NCBI GenBank assembly: GCA_963965975.1
Contig: OZ014415.1
Span: forward strand, 6,763,001 to 6,827,000
Length of the DNA: 64,000 bases
Direction of reading: 5' to 3'
From: Xestospongia bergquistia
Taxonomy: Eukaryota; Porifera; Demospongiae; Haplosclerida; Petrosiidae
A model generated the notes under the pieces. That model saw only the letters and a program-made list of their open reading frames with translations, was not told the origin of the DNA and ran no database searches. Of the stretch, positions 50,860 to 62,633 are shown piece after piece. Each line of letters starts with the position of its first letter. The stretch's first letter is position 1. The position numbers were made by a program, and so were the translations under genes.

Positions 50860-52600
50860 TACATCATGACATTGCATGATCGGAACTGCTCAGCATCTGC
50901 TGATCACATGAGGACAAGAATAACATTTACATTTTCCTTATTCTGCATACCTATATATATCATTTATATAAACTTTGATATAAATAAAGTCTGCTGACAC
51001 ATTTTGTTACTATCATTTAAAATAACTCTATTGTTCTGTTATCAGACTAGCTTAGTATGACCATTTCAAGCCTCATTTTAATAGAGTCTACATTCTTTAT
51101 CAATACAAAGCTATTGAAATTTTTAACCACTTCTCTTTAAATAAGCAGCTTTTATAGTGTTTCTGCATGAACTTTATAACTAATGTTAATTAGTATATTA
51201 TTTTTATATTTTGATACTTAGTTGAAAAAGACTCTTAGTTTCTATGTTTAAAAATTATATATGTATCAAGCAATGATAAATAATAAAGCTATTAGCAAAA
51301 TAATAAATCTTGCCAGCTTAACTAGTGCCACTCCCCTTTTATTTAGTTGGAGTTGGTAAAAACAATAGCAAATGAAAAGTAACAAATGATTAGTTAGACA
51401 ATGACATACGAAACAAACTAGTTTTGAATTAGAGAGTATGTATATTGGATACTCATCAATATAGTCGTATATATTGTAATGTGATTGTTTGTTACATACA
51501 CACTGTAAGTATGCTTTAGCTACAAGAGGTATATTACCTGTTTATTCTCTTGGTTCCATAAGTAATAATACATTTATTGGCTGTATACATTCATACTAAC
51601 ATACTATAATGAATTCAAAAATTTATGAGTTACTTCCTGTATAATTTGTTGTTTTGTAATTTATAGTACAACATACCAAGAAATTATATTGTTGGTAGTT
51701 CAGAAAGTTCTGCTTCTTCAGAAAAAGCCATGATGTTTTATTCATAAGCAAATTTCTTCTAATTTTCTAGTTACACACATCATGACATGCATGACTCAGC
51801 ACCTGATGATCACATGAAGACATGAACAATATTTAATTTTGGCTTATTCTGCATACTTATATCAATTACGTAAATTTTTATATAGATGATATCACTCCTG
51901 ACACCTTTTGTTACTATCATTTAAAATAACTGTATTGTTCTGTCATCAGTCTAGCTTAGCATGCCTATTTCATGCCTCATTTCAGTCTACATTCATTATC
52001 AATACAAAACTACTAAAAATTGTAACCACTTCTCTTTAAATAAGCAGCTTTCATTGATGATGGTAATTCTGTATGAACTTTATAACTAATGTTAATTAGT
52101 AGATTATCTTTATACTTTAATACTTAGTTGAAAAAGACTCTTAGTTTCTATATTTAAAAATTATATATATAGCAGACAATGATAAATAATAAAGCTATTA
52201 CTAAAATAATAAATCTTGCCAGCTCTCCTTTCATTTAATTGGAGTTGGTAAAAATAATAATAATAGCAAATGAAAAATAATAAATGGTTAGTCAGACATG
52301 CAGTGACATACGAAACAAACTAGTTTTGAATCACAGAGTATATAAACTGGATACTCATTAGTATAGTTGTTTATGTTGTGATGTGATGGTTTGTTTGGTT
52401 TATACACTGTAAGTGTGCTTTAGCTACATGAGGTACATTATACCTGTTTTTTCTCTTGGTTCCATAAGTAATACATTTATTGAGTCTATACATCCATACT
52501 AGGATGGAATCAAAAATTTATGAGTTACTTGCTGTATAATTTGTTGCTTTGCGATAGTACAACATACCAAGAAATTATATTGTTAGTAATTCACAAGAAT
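50860..52600. repeat. Direct duplication upstream of member 3
   Basis: The segments about 50,860-51,660 and about 51,775-52,600 are direct repeats with scattered changes (shared phrases ttaaataagcagctttcat or close forms, aataaatcttgccagct, acgaaacaaactagttttga). Each begins just upstream of a two-pass first exon (50,804 and 51,731) and carries the conserved E-box block. No small partner gene is found in either copy. Confidence 0.7.
51687..51731 (-). pseudogene. Orphan first exon of a two-pass gene
   Basis: The frame MAFSEEAELSELPTI followed by a stop starts at 51,731, parallel to MALSEENERDYPFP at 50,804. No further exons of this copy remain, since member 3's upstream duplicate begins directly after it. 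Confidence 0.5.
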
Positions 52601-53477
52601 TATTGATTCTATAGTAACCCCCCTAATTTATGCTATATATTGGTTGTTAAAACAACTGACTTTTTGTGTCATTGCTAATGGCAACTGATGTGCATGTCTT
52701 GCAATCTCCACTCAAATGGAAAACGTCAGTATAGTTTGTTGATAAATATGTAATACTGAGTATTAACTAATATATATTCAGCATATGTTCAGGAAGATGT
52801 TATAGCAATTAAATCAAATCAGCTGTAACTCTACAATTAACTGTATAGTGTTATGCATTGACAGCAAATACTTATCAGTTATAGTCAGTCAATTGACATA
52901 TGTTATTCTTACAATCAATTCTTTGCGTAGGCCTCAACAATAGTTTGTTTTAGTACATGTGTAAGAGTATAGCATGTTTGGATTGTTTATAGAAACTGAA
53001 ATTGACTCCTGATCATGAGAGATATTGATCCAATTGTATAAGCATTGTCAGAAGTACATGAATAAACACTCTCATTGAAGTTTCTTATTTAAATGCATCA
53101 ATATAGTATATATTGTGTAAGTAAACTCATTCCTAATCTTCAAGTTTTTTGATAAAAAATATTTACATGCACTTTAGGAGACTTGTTAAAATTAGTTTGC
53201 ACTTTTACTTCCTCAGAGGTCAACAGGATATGTTATAAATGACTGTGTAAACTAGAGTCTGATGTCATTTTATGACCTATTGATTTGATAATAATATATA
53301 TTGTGTAAAATTAGTAAGAGGGAATTGCCACACAAAATCATTAAAAAATAATTAAAGTAGTGATCAGATTGAAATCAAGACTAAGTGTAAAATAAATACA
53401 TAGGAGACTAAGTAGTATAGACAAAACCAACATAAGATAGAAACCAAATAAAATTATGAATGGTGTTAGTATTGACT
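52601..53477. other. AT-rich intergenic region
   Basis: No gene, repeat unit or relic exon recognised. Confidence 0.5.
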
Positions 53478-54898
53478 TTATTCAGAATTTATTTCTGATC
53501 TAGCTGAAGGTATATGCTGTATGTATTTTATGATTAATACTCGATAGTAAATGAGAAATAAAAAGAATGATACTAATGCTATTAGAGAAATGATAAATAA
53601 AAATAGAGAGAAGCCAAAGCTGATAATATTATCTTTTCCATGAATATTAGCATTTGAAGTAGTATATGTTATCTTGACACTACCCGTTGGTTTGATAAAG
53701 ATGTAAGTAGTAGCTATTGGTCTGTTACATATAAAGTCACTACTGCATAGTGTCCACTTACAAGATGGATTATTGGCAGACAGAGGCTGACTGCACTCAC
53801 TTGGACTCTCCAATCCTGTTGTGTTATATTGTATACTGATTACAGACACATTACTGGTCACACTAACTCCATCATCTATCTCAATACCAACATAATAAAG
53901 GGAAGGCTCAGTTATATTGAGTGTAAATGTTGTACTAAATGTTGTGTTTGGTGGGTGTACTGGTGAACAAGATGTGTATGTTGCTTTATAAGGTTCATAG
54001 TTCTTAAAATTCATATAATTTGTTTCATTACTAAAGAGGAAGAGGCGGGCAGGACAATCGGATGGAATATCAACAAAAATAAGGAGTTTGTAAATCAGTA
54101 CTGACTTTGTCAATAAGTAGATTGGTTCATCAGCACCATAATAGTTGTAATTATAACGAGATGGGCCTGAGAGCTCAGGGATTCTAGTTCTTGGAAGATG
54201 CTCCATCCTTTCAATAGGCAGTGTAGCAGTTTCATAAACAACAGCTTTTACATATCGTGGATGTATTAGTGTTATTTTTATGGAAGAGATTGATGACTTT
54301 AGATTGACTAAGGGAAATAGGTAAGCTGTAGAAATTCCATTGGAAAATGCATTATCCCCAATTTTGAGTGATTTGGTGAATTGATTGGTTGGGTTATATG
54401 AACTACAAAAAAGAACTGCGCCAACACTGCCAGATATTAAAAATATACCAATTACTATAACAAATGTAATTGTACACTTTATTAGAATCTTCTTATCATT
54501 ACCTATAATAATAAAATATGGATGATGATGATGATAACCTTCTATGCATTATTACTGACGTTTGCCTCTATTATCGATGGCCTCATCATAAAGTATTGGA
54601 TTATTTACTAGCCCTTGAACACTGCCATAATTAGATCTTTTTATGGGGGATGATTGGTGGTGAAGAGTTTCATTGGACGAATATTGATCAGATCTGTCAA
54701 TAAGATTACGAGTTTCTTCAATGTCTATTATATAAGGCAAAATAGTAAAGAAAGATTATTAAAGTTATATATACCTGAGTCATTTGAGTCGCCTATTTCG
54801 TTTTCTATATCTGTTGCAACTTGTCTAGATCCTAAATGTGTTTATTATATATATAGGGAGGAAAATTTGTATATATTCTTACCACTTTGAGCCATCAT
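53478..54898 (-). CDS. Two-pass membrane protein family, member 4
   Basis: Exon 1 (54,883-54,898) encodes MMAQS; exon about 54,775-54,832 encodes GSRQVATDIENEIGDSNDS; exon about 54,560-54,727 has NETLHHQSS and NYGSVQGL; the last exon (53,478 to about 54,505) holds the first membrane segment (CTITFVIVIGIFLISGSVGA), the ectodomain (RYNYNYYGADEPIYLL, CPARLFLFSN, YYVGIEIDDG, LSANNPSCKWTLCSSDFIC) and the second membrane segment (GFSLFLFIISLIALVSFFLF). It ends IPSARSEINSE. It is closest to member 1 in the N-terminal exons. The donor of exon 3 is unclear: the obvious GT leaves the wrong phase for the next exon, and only a GC donor at AGAG/GCAAAC would fit, so this splice is either unusual or damaged. 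Confidence 0.75.
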
Positions 54899-55094
54899 TT
54901 CTTTAATTTCGAACTATGCCTATCTCGTATCAGAACAGTAAAGAACAGGAAGCTACGACAACTATGACCTTATATTCCTACGCAAAGTGCACGTGCTGTA
55001 TTGTGATCATGATCAAGCATACATATTACAACACTATTAAACATATCTATAACTCAAGAAAATTATCTTCCTACTATATATGACTAGTTTGCAT
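54899..55094. promoter_or_regulatory. Upstream region of member 4
   Basis: The space between member 4 and the decayed partner gene. It includes an E-box palindrome CACGTG in the phrase gtgcacgtgctg (about 54,989), as does the promoter region of pair 5 at 60,155-60,160. Confidence 0.35.
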
Positions 55095-55550
55095 TCTCGA
55101 TCAAGCTTTGGAAATCAGCCCACAGTCGTTAGTGAATATCCCAGCAATGTTAAGGTCACTGATTCTAGATCTTTTGCAATTTTTCTATGTTTATAGACAC
55201 CTAGCCAGTGTGACCCTTTAACGGTGACTCTAGCTTACTCAAAAACGTCAAGTATATTGGAATGTACATGTGAAAACTTATTGAAACATTTCATTAGAAA
55301 TCTTAAGTCTTCTCAGAAGGTATGTGTAACAAATCATTAAAATTGTTATAACAGATGAGTTCAGCATTTTGGTGGAGGTACATAATAGTGAAATTTGTGC
55401 TTTCTATTTGTTTTCCAATACATTAGTCACACAACCCATCATTAGAGTGGATATCAGAGGACTAATGATTTTATGTCCTGGTATTAATTGATATAGTTGA
55501 TGTAAAGCAGAACGTGACATTTCATTGGCCTGGCTGTTTAATTTGTAGGA
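55095..55550 (+). pseudogene. Decayed copy of the small orphan partner
   Basis: It aligns with 44,180-44,640 of partner member 1: the segments for QSLVGIPAMLKSL, the SQHDPLVV segment, the exon 1/exon 2 junction with a donor-like ggtatgtg and a short intron, and VDIRGL are all recognisable at DNA level. The frame is broken by stops and small deletions, and the first about 85 codons and the last exon are missing. It lies head to head with member 4, where a partner gene would be expected. Confidence 0.75.
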
Positions 55551-56098
55551 CCTATTAAATTCTTTGATAACAGAAATTTACTCGATTTCGGTATATATCT
55601 TGATTAAAAATTGTACAGTCAGATCTATAATTATAAAGTTTTCTTATACCTACTTCAGAAGAATAACCTTTCTTTAAACTTCAATCAAGGCACTAATCTG
55701 GGTCTCTCTGACTATAGTTGATGATCAATAATGGTTAGATAATCACTACAATTGTAAGCAATACAATTAATTTGGTAAATCTAATATTCTGCTATCACTA
55801 TTGAATAGCCTGTGTTACCAGGTTGAAAATGATTATGACAGTCTCTTGAAGCCAGTTCACAATTGCATGGAACTGCTCTCTTTCCAAAATCATTGGAAGC
55901 CATAACATGTGAGCTTTTAACTTGTCATAATATACAGATTGATTATTTAGAAGGCATTTTATGATGGTATAAACCCTCCAGCACAGTTTTGTGGTGTAAC
56001 AATGCACGTAATGTATATAAAAACTGAAAATGTCATTCCATTGTTTCTATATACAGCTATGACATCATTATGCATTCAACTTTAAAGATCTATCAATG
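55551..56098. other. Intergenic region with a possible relic first exon
   Basis: On the minus strand at 55,802-55,912 the frame MASNDFGKREQF starts like member 2 (MASNDSEE). Nothing else of a gene follows. The match is only five residues and may be chance. Confidence 0.25.
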
Positions 56099-56620
56099 TC
56101 ATAAATGCATTATAACATAATGTTGTAGATTCCATGTCTGTTAAGCATTAAATGCATTATAACATGATGTTGTAGATTCCATGTCTGTTAAGCATTAAAT
56201 GCATTATAACATAATGTTGTAGATTCCATGTCTGTTAAGCATTAAATGCATTATAACATGATGTTGTAGATTCCATGTCTGTTAAGCTATTAATTGCATT
56301 ATAACATGATGTTGTAGATTCCATGTCTGTTAAGCATTAAATGCATTATAACATGATGTTGTAGATTCCATGTCTGTTAAGCTATTAATTGCATTATAAC
56401 ATGATGTTGTAGATTCCATGTCTGTTAAGTATTAAATGCATTATAACATGATGTTGTAGATTCCATGTCTGTTAAGCTATTAAATGCATTATAACATGAT
56501 GTTGTAGATTCCATGTCTGTTAAGCATTAAATGCATTATAACATGATGTTGTAGATTCCATGTCTGTTAAGCATTAAATGCATTATAACATGATGTTGTA
56601 GATTCCATGTCTGTTAAGCA
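56099..56620. repeat. 47-bp minisatellite, about 11 copies
   Basis: The unit contains gcattataacatgatgttg and tagattccatgtctgttaag. Most units are 47 bp; some have the variant ctattaattgc and are 48-49 bp. Copies are nearly identical, so the array is young or homogenised. Confidence 0.95.
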
Positions 56621-57379
56621 ATCCATATACTATAACATTTAAATTTATTTTTACTAGTATTAGTATCAATTGCAATACTGTAATAATGTATATAAAAATT
56701 AATATAAGAGAGCAATTTAAGAAATATTATTAATTAACACTCATTTAATTCATATCTATTTCAAACGATTAAAGTGAAGACATACATACTCAAAAGCACA
56801 CAGTCAATTCACACATACAAAGATAACACTTAATCACATCTATGCCATTTACAAAAAAATAATAATAGTCTTTAAAAAATCTAGAATATACAGGTTTCAA
56901 AAATACATTTATTTTGATTAGACAAGTTTATTTTTTAAATTATACTTGGTTGGCTGTTTTATCAGGATCAATTTTCTCTAAATAACTAATGAAAAAGAAA
57001 TTTAATGTGTATGTTTTCATAGAAATAATGTGACACTCAAAATGGTAGTTCTATGTAAAACATCATGTTTTCAAGTTGGACATATATGAATTCCATAGTA
57101 ACTGAGATTATACGGTATTTTATTTTTAACAATAGCTCCTATAGCACATTGGAAACCAGAATGTTATGCCAGTACTATTTGATTTGGTTTATTTTGCTAT
57201 AACATGCAATCTGATAGATGACCATACATTAGATAAATCTACAAAACAATTTTTACAATGGGCTTGAATGCATCCTTTTTAAAAATTGACTTAATGTTTA
57301 ATCAGTTACAGCTGAAGTACAAAAAAATGATTGCCTTATTTAGTATAATATCTCATTAGCTGTATATTCTTTTACTTTA
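56621..57379. other. AT-rich intergenic region
   Basis: This lies downstream of the Death-domain receptor gene. I see nothing in it beyond AT-rich sequence. Confidence 0.5.
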
Positions 57380-58180
57380 TTAGTTGCTAATTAAGGTGAT
57401 TTTTATTTTGCTTTCACTTACAGCTAATAAAGAAATATTCTTACCCTTAACAGTATTATCCTGTAATTGACTTGCTATTTTGTGAGCTAACTTCTCTTCA
57501 TTTATAGATGATGAGGAAAGAATACTTAGCATTGTGCACCAGTTAAATCGAGTTTGATTAGCTTCCCATTGTTCTAAAACTGCCCTAAAGAATTCCTTAG
57601 GATCTCCACCATATGATGTGTTTTTTTTAATTCCATCTAGCTGATTTGGCCCAATTCCTAGTTGAGTAGCAACATTTTGCCATTCACCGGGAATCTTTAC
57701 AACAGAATATATATGTAAAGTAGTATAATATGTATAATATGCAAACTGTACATTCATACATGTGTTCAACCACATGACTGCTAACTGTATGTGCAGGTAT
57801 ATACTGTAAAATTGATTATTTGGTTATGTACGTTACAATTACAATCTTAATTTTGTTGAAAAAGTAATCATGCGTTCAACCACATGACTGCTAACTGTAT
57901 GATCAGGTATACTGTAAAATTGATTATTTGGTTATGTAGGTTACAATAATTGTAATTTTATTTTTGTTGAAAAAGTAATCACAATACTGTTTATATTACT
58001 AATGTACTACTGCTTATGTAGCTACATAGCCATTAATGTCATAGTATATTAGTAATGAAAATAGTGTTATGTTTACTTTATGTATATGCAACCTGTATAT
58101 AACTATGTATTAGTTAATCAACTACCAATTTTTACAGTGTACTGCATACACATGACTTCATAACTAGCATAGCTTATATC

Positions 58181-58222
<42 letters not shown>

Positions 58223-58719
58223 GGTTGAAGTATTAAGGTGCTTTTTATCTCTAGAGATGAAATAGATTACTTTTTTTACAAAAGCAAAAAAAGAACTCAT
58301 GGAATAAATAAAAAATAAATATCATGCTGTTAAAATATATTAGTTGTTTTAACCAATTTATGATCACTACATGTAGATTGCATACATGCCTACAAAATAC
58401 ATTGAAAAGTCTTGATAACATACGCGGTTTTGTTTCCTAATTATTAAAATTAACAGTTCATGTACTTCAGGAAATGACTTGTCAGAAAGGACATATATGT
58501 GATATGTAGGACAGACCTATTATAAATTCCGCAGTGACATACATAGGCCCATGCAGCATCCATAAAAAAAGTTTTGCTAAGCAATGAGGTATTGAATGTT
58601 ATACATTGACAATTAACTACATAATCACCAAGTGCAATCATATATAACAGTGTGATGTTTAATTTATCAGTGTCTTATATGCACGCTAAATGATTTATAT
58701 ATATACGTGTGTGTGTGTG

Positions 58720-58758
<39 letters not shown>

Positions 58759-60104
58759 TGTTTGATTATATCCTTACCTCAGCCACAACCAAGTTCATCA
58801 ATGTAGGTATATCAATACTATATTTTGAAGTGTTACGGTATTGAATGAATTCTGAAAAAGCAAATAATGTATGAACATCATTATAGGAATTAATTGACTC
58901 ATGAACATGTATGTATGCATGGATTTATTTGATTGAATGTTAACCTTTTTTATCTTCTATTGGCAATGACACTGTATGTTTTCTTTTATCGACAGTTTTA
59001 TCTATATTTTTAGAAAGTGTGAATTGATTGACTGTTTGCATTAACAGGTAATACTGAATTAGTTATACTTGAAACATGGCTATGTATATACATGAAAATT
59101 ATACTTTATTATACCTGATGAATTTCTTCTTATTGACCAACATACACAGATACAAATCAACACAGAAGAAATGATAACAACTACTAGAACAATTAAAGCA
59201 ACACTTAGAGTGGCAATTTGTCCTCTCTTTTTTGAAAAGAATTGTTCCTCTCTTTTAGTATATATAATGTTACTGGTAGAGTTTACTAGCAAATAGTATT
59301 GATCATTACAGGCAAGGGCTTTTTGGCATATTGTCACCTTACAGTAAGGATTGTTGTTAACAGACAGCTGTTCACTACAATAATTTTGTTTATCAAAGTC
59401 AGCTGTATTATAGAATACATGTTCCACTGAAATGTAACCAAAAACAGAGGTATTATAACCAATATATATACCGGCATAGTAAGATGCTGTTATAGTAATT
59501 TCAAAACTCCATGTTTGGTTATGTGGAGCAGGAAACAAACAAGATGAATTATCGAATGAATTTGTGTAGCCATTCTTAAAATTTTCATATGCTTGCCTGT
59601 TCTTGAATAAATAAAGTCGTGCTGGACATGATGAAGTAGTTATACCAGTTACAAACAATATATATATAAGTTTTGAACCAGCAAACAAGTAAATAGGAAC
59701 ATCACCACCATTGTAATTGTATACATATGGAAATGGTCCATTACGTTGAGACTTTGAAATCACTCCACTTAATTCCCTGTGCTCTGTCGGCTTATTAGAA
59801 GTTAAAAGAGCATTTATCTGTGCTTCTTTAGGCTCTATTAGTGTAATAATGATTGAAATAACTGATGAATCAAGTTTAATAAGTTCAGGGCCTTGTGTTG
59901 TTATTGGTTTGGTGGTGTATATAGGTCTTGTCAACAGTAATGATGGAGCAATTATACAAGATATTACAACAACTGTAGCAATAATACATGTAGTTATTAT
60001 AGTACCTACCAAACAAAAAAAATTGTATAAGTAATGGAAGCAAGGATGTAGATACAATATACATAGAATTACTTACAATCAGCTTTTCTCGAAGTCATTG
60101 TCAT
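57380..60104 (-). CDS. Two-pass membrane protein with cytoplasmic Death domain (member 5)
   Basis: Five exons in good phase: 60,077-60,104 (MTMTSRKAD), 59,115-60,005, 58,945-59,001, 58,778-58,851 and 57,380-57,694, making 454 residues. The very short N-terminus leads to a membrane segment (IIATVVVISCIIAPSLLL). The ectodomain follows the family pattern (YVYNYNGGDVPIYLFAGS, CPARLYLFKN, YYAGIYIGYN, LSVNNNPYCKVTICQKALAC) with several sequons. The second membrane segment is ATLSVALIVLVVVIISSVLI. Then comes a basic linker and a Death domain over the last two exons: IDIPTLMNLVVAE, then WQNVATQLGIGPNQLDGIKK and FFRAVLEQWEAN...INEEKLAHKI. The Trp, the LG pair and the EQW motif fit the Death-domain family well. 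Other members of the cluster lack this tail. It should signal to a cytosolic Death-fold adaptor. Head to head with the small protein gene at 60,336. Confidence 0.8.
57765..57985. repeat. Tandem duplication of about 110 bp in an intron
   Basis: Two adjacent copies share ttcaaccacatgactgctaa and tgattatttggttatgta. They lie in the intron between the last two exons of the Death-domain receptor gene. Confidence 0.85.
58180..58222. repeat. (TA)n microsatellite
   Basis: TA run interrupted by one CA, within the same intron of the Death-domain receptor gene. Confidence 0.9.
58697..58757. repeat. (TG)n/(TA)n microsatellite
   Basis: TG units then TA units then CA units, close to the donor of exon 4 of the Death-domain receptor gene. 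Confidence 0.9.
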
Positions 60105-60335
60105 ATTTGCCTATATGGCAGAAATATTGCTGATTGTACTGCTATGACAACTGTCACGTGAAACCAAAGTTATTTACGGAAGCCGAGGGCCGAAATTAAA
60201 ATTCCATGAATTTTTCTAATTACTGATAGCGGATTCCAATATCAAATTAATATAGTCTATTCGGTTGCTGCCACCAGCTCGCCCTACAATAAAGCTTGCT
60301 TGCACGTCCTTGTGACGATAATACTAACACGCAGA
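60105..60335. promoter_or_regulatory. Bidirectional promoter region, pair 5
   Basis: 231 bp between two start codons on opposite strands. It contains an E-box CACGTG (60,155-60,160) and a CCAAT-like ttccaat near 60,236. A longer plus-strand start at 60,300 would shrink the space to 195 bp, but the internal start at 60,336 aligns with the paralogues (MA...). Confidence 0.5.
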
Positions 60336-61078
60336 ATGGCTCAACTTATTATAGACGGATGTCGTCAGTGTAACGTAGCTGAAGAGATTGAAGAACTAAC
60401 AAATATTCCTAGAGACAAATTTCGGATTAAGAGAGTTCCGTCTGAAAAAACTAGTGGAGATTCTTTTGACGTAGTAACAGGTCATCGATCCATCATCGAA
60501 CAAATCTACGAAGCCAGAGCTAATTTTCCTCGTTGGTGGAGCATTCCAGATGCTCCAGGTCCTATTGATCCGTTTGTGGTCAAACTTACATATTCATCGT
60601 GTGCAGTTACTAAAATTCCTGCCGATGGAATACACGAGATATTGCTTAATGCAATTGAAAATGATAGTCATCAAGTTAGTAAATAAAATGTCAAAAAGAC
60701 TTTACAGACAGTTCTGTATTTTTTACAGGTTGTTTATAGTATTTTGCTAAAGATACAGCTCGAGGATACACCTAATTGGTATAGAGATTTTTCTACACCA
60801 CATGCACCTGTACAACCAGTCCTTAAAGTTGATGTGAGAGGATTTACACCATCAATTACAACACCTGGTATTTTTGACCTTGAAACTATTTGTGAAGCAG
60901 TTAATGATACTTGCTGGGGTGATCACTGGTGAGATACTCATCTTTAGCTTTGTACATTTATCCTTTCAATAGTATTCTTTTAACATCTTCATGTACTTGT
61001 TTGGAAAGACCAAAATTTATCCCAGTTCCAAGAACAAAACCATATCTACCACTGCCTCAGCCTCCAGACCATAACTAG
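60336..61078 (+). CDS. Small orphan partner protein, member 3
   Basis: Three exons: 60,336-60,674, 60,729-60,928 and 60,973-61,078, making 214 residues with the frame closing exactly. It starts MAQLIIDGCRQCNVAEEIEE. Shared blocks are IPRDKFRIKRV...FDVVTGHRSIIEQIYEARA, FPRWWSIPD, DPFVVKLTYS, then YSILLKIQLEDTP and QPVLKVDVRGF, the last matching QPVIKVDIRGL of member 1. The tail is proline-rich (YLPLPQPPDHN). No membrane segment. The acceptor of exon 3 was chosen at 60,972 because it restores the family's Cys-Ile/Leu-Leu-Thr start (CISLTTNC in member 1); a later AG gives a shorter tail. It forms a divergent pair with the Death-domain receptor gene. Confidence 0.75.
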
Positions 61079-61619
61079 TGTTATTATTGTGTATCTAATA
61101 GTTCAAATAGTTCAAAGCAATACTTTGTTTTATTAATTTAATTTTGTATAATTGAGTGGATAAAGACAAAAATTATTGACTTTTTGTTTATGACATTGTG
61201 AGAGAATTTTAGATTATTCATCCTGAACACCAATTTTAAGCAACATCATAAATTAACAATTACAATTAAAATAAACACGAATGACAATAGAATTTATTGT
61301 TAAACAGATTGGTTGTTTGAACCAATTCATTAACTGTTACTTGTGTTGCATGCATGAACCAAATATATTATTGTATTATCATATTGAAAGTATTAACAAA
61401 ATAAACTGTTTTGATTATTAAATATATCTTTGATTACTAACTACAATGGAATGGAAAGTTGGTTTACTTGAACAAAAGACTTTTTGTGTATGTAGTATAT
61501 GGGGATTTTCTAAAATCTATAGTGAAAGTCCTTATACACACAATGACATAGTGACAAAGTGACAGCTAATCCTCACATACAGGCCCAACATCCATGAGAC
61601 TTATTTTGTCTGTATTAAT

Positions 61620-61641
61620 CATATATATATATATCTATATA

Positions 61642-61710
<69 letters not shown>
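61620..61710. repeat. (TA)n microsatellite
   Basis: About 90 bp of almost pure TA. Confidence 0.95.
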
Positions 61711-61715
<5 letters not shown>

Positions 61716-62571
61716 CACAGACACACATATATATAGCTGCTAAGACACATTAAATAGAGCCTTCATTGCTCTTACAGTTAACTATATACAACTATCAATC
61801 ATATCGTTATATTTTAGTAATGACAGTAGTGTCTTGTATATACATATAAAAGTAGTCAGAGACATGCCAGACGCTAGAATTTAGATACACTCCTAACAGA
61901 AAACTTTGTATGTTTGTACTGAACCAAATAGCACTATCACTAACATAGTACCTTAATAGTAAGACTGTGCAGAAAGTTTGGGTATTACAAGTTGTTGTAG
62001 TTGTTTATGTCTCTTGAGAGTTTTTTTCTGAGCTGCATAGACTTTTATTGTTATAGTTTTGTGATCAGGCAGTGATGTGAGTAGATGAGAGAGATATGTC
62101 ATTGTTAACAAGAAAACAAATGGTATATGCATTGTTAATGAATTGTGTTGAGTTTTGCTATGTTGGCTTAAAATGAAAATGAATAGAAACAATATTCAGT
62201 TATATATGGCAATACAACTGGATATTGTTATGACAAAAGCCATAATAACAAAGGTAAAAATAATACTATCGTTCAGGAAATATCAGTAAGCTTGCTGATC
62301 ATGTGATGATATTGTTGATTGATGTTTGTTTCATTAGTAATGAGATATATTGTTGTCTGAGTTTTTATCTAAAATTTTTTAATGTAAAATTAAGACATTA
62401 TAGAAAAAGGATTCTACTTTATTTTGTTTTTTTAAAGTTATATTAAAAATATAAAATAGATAAGGAATGTCAATATTTTTGTGGGTCATATGAAATAGTT
62501 TCATTTTTATACATTAATGTACAAGTAAATAAAATATTTTCTAAAAATATACGGAGAGTCTTGCAATGCAT

Positions 62572-62598
62572 ACATATATATATACATACATACATACA

Positions 62599-62632
<34 letters not shown>
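62572..62632. repeat. (TA)n/(TATG)n microsatellite
   Basis: TA units, CATA units and TATG units in palindromic order. A plus-strand frame rich in Tyr, Met and Val is only this repeat translated. Confidence 0.9.

Positions 62633-62633
<1 letters not shown>

Noticed and set aside
56099-56620. CRISPR-like spacing of the 47-bp repeat
   Set aside because: There are no unique spacers between units; it is a plain minisatellite in an animal genome.
59080-60057. Longer N-terminus (MYLHPCFHYLYNFFCL) for the Death-domain receptor
   Set aside because: It is intron sequence; a good acceptor at 60,006 joins the MTMTSRKAD exon in phase, as in the paralogues.
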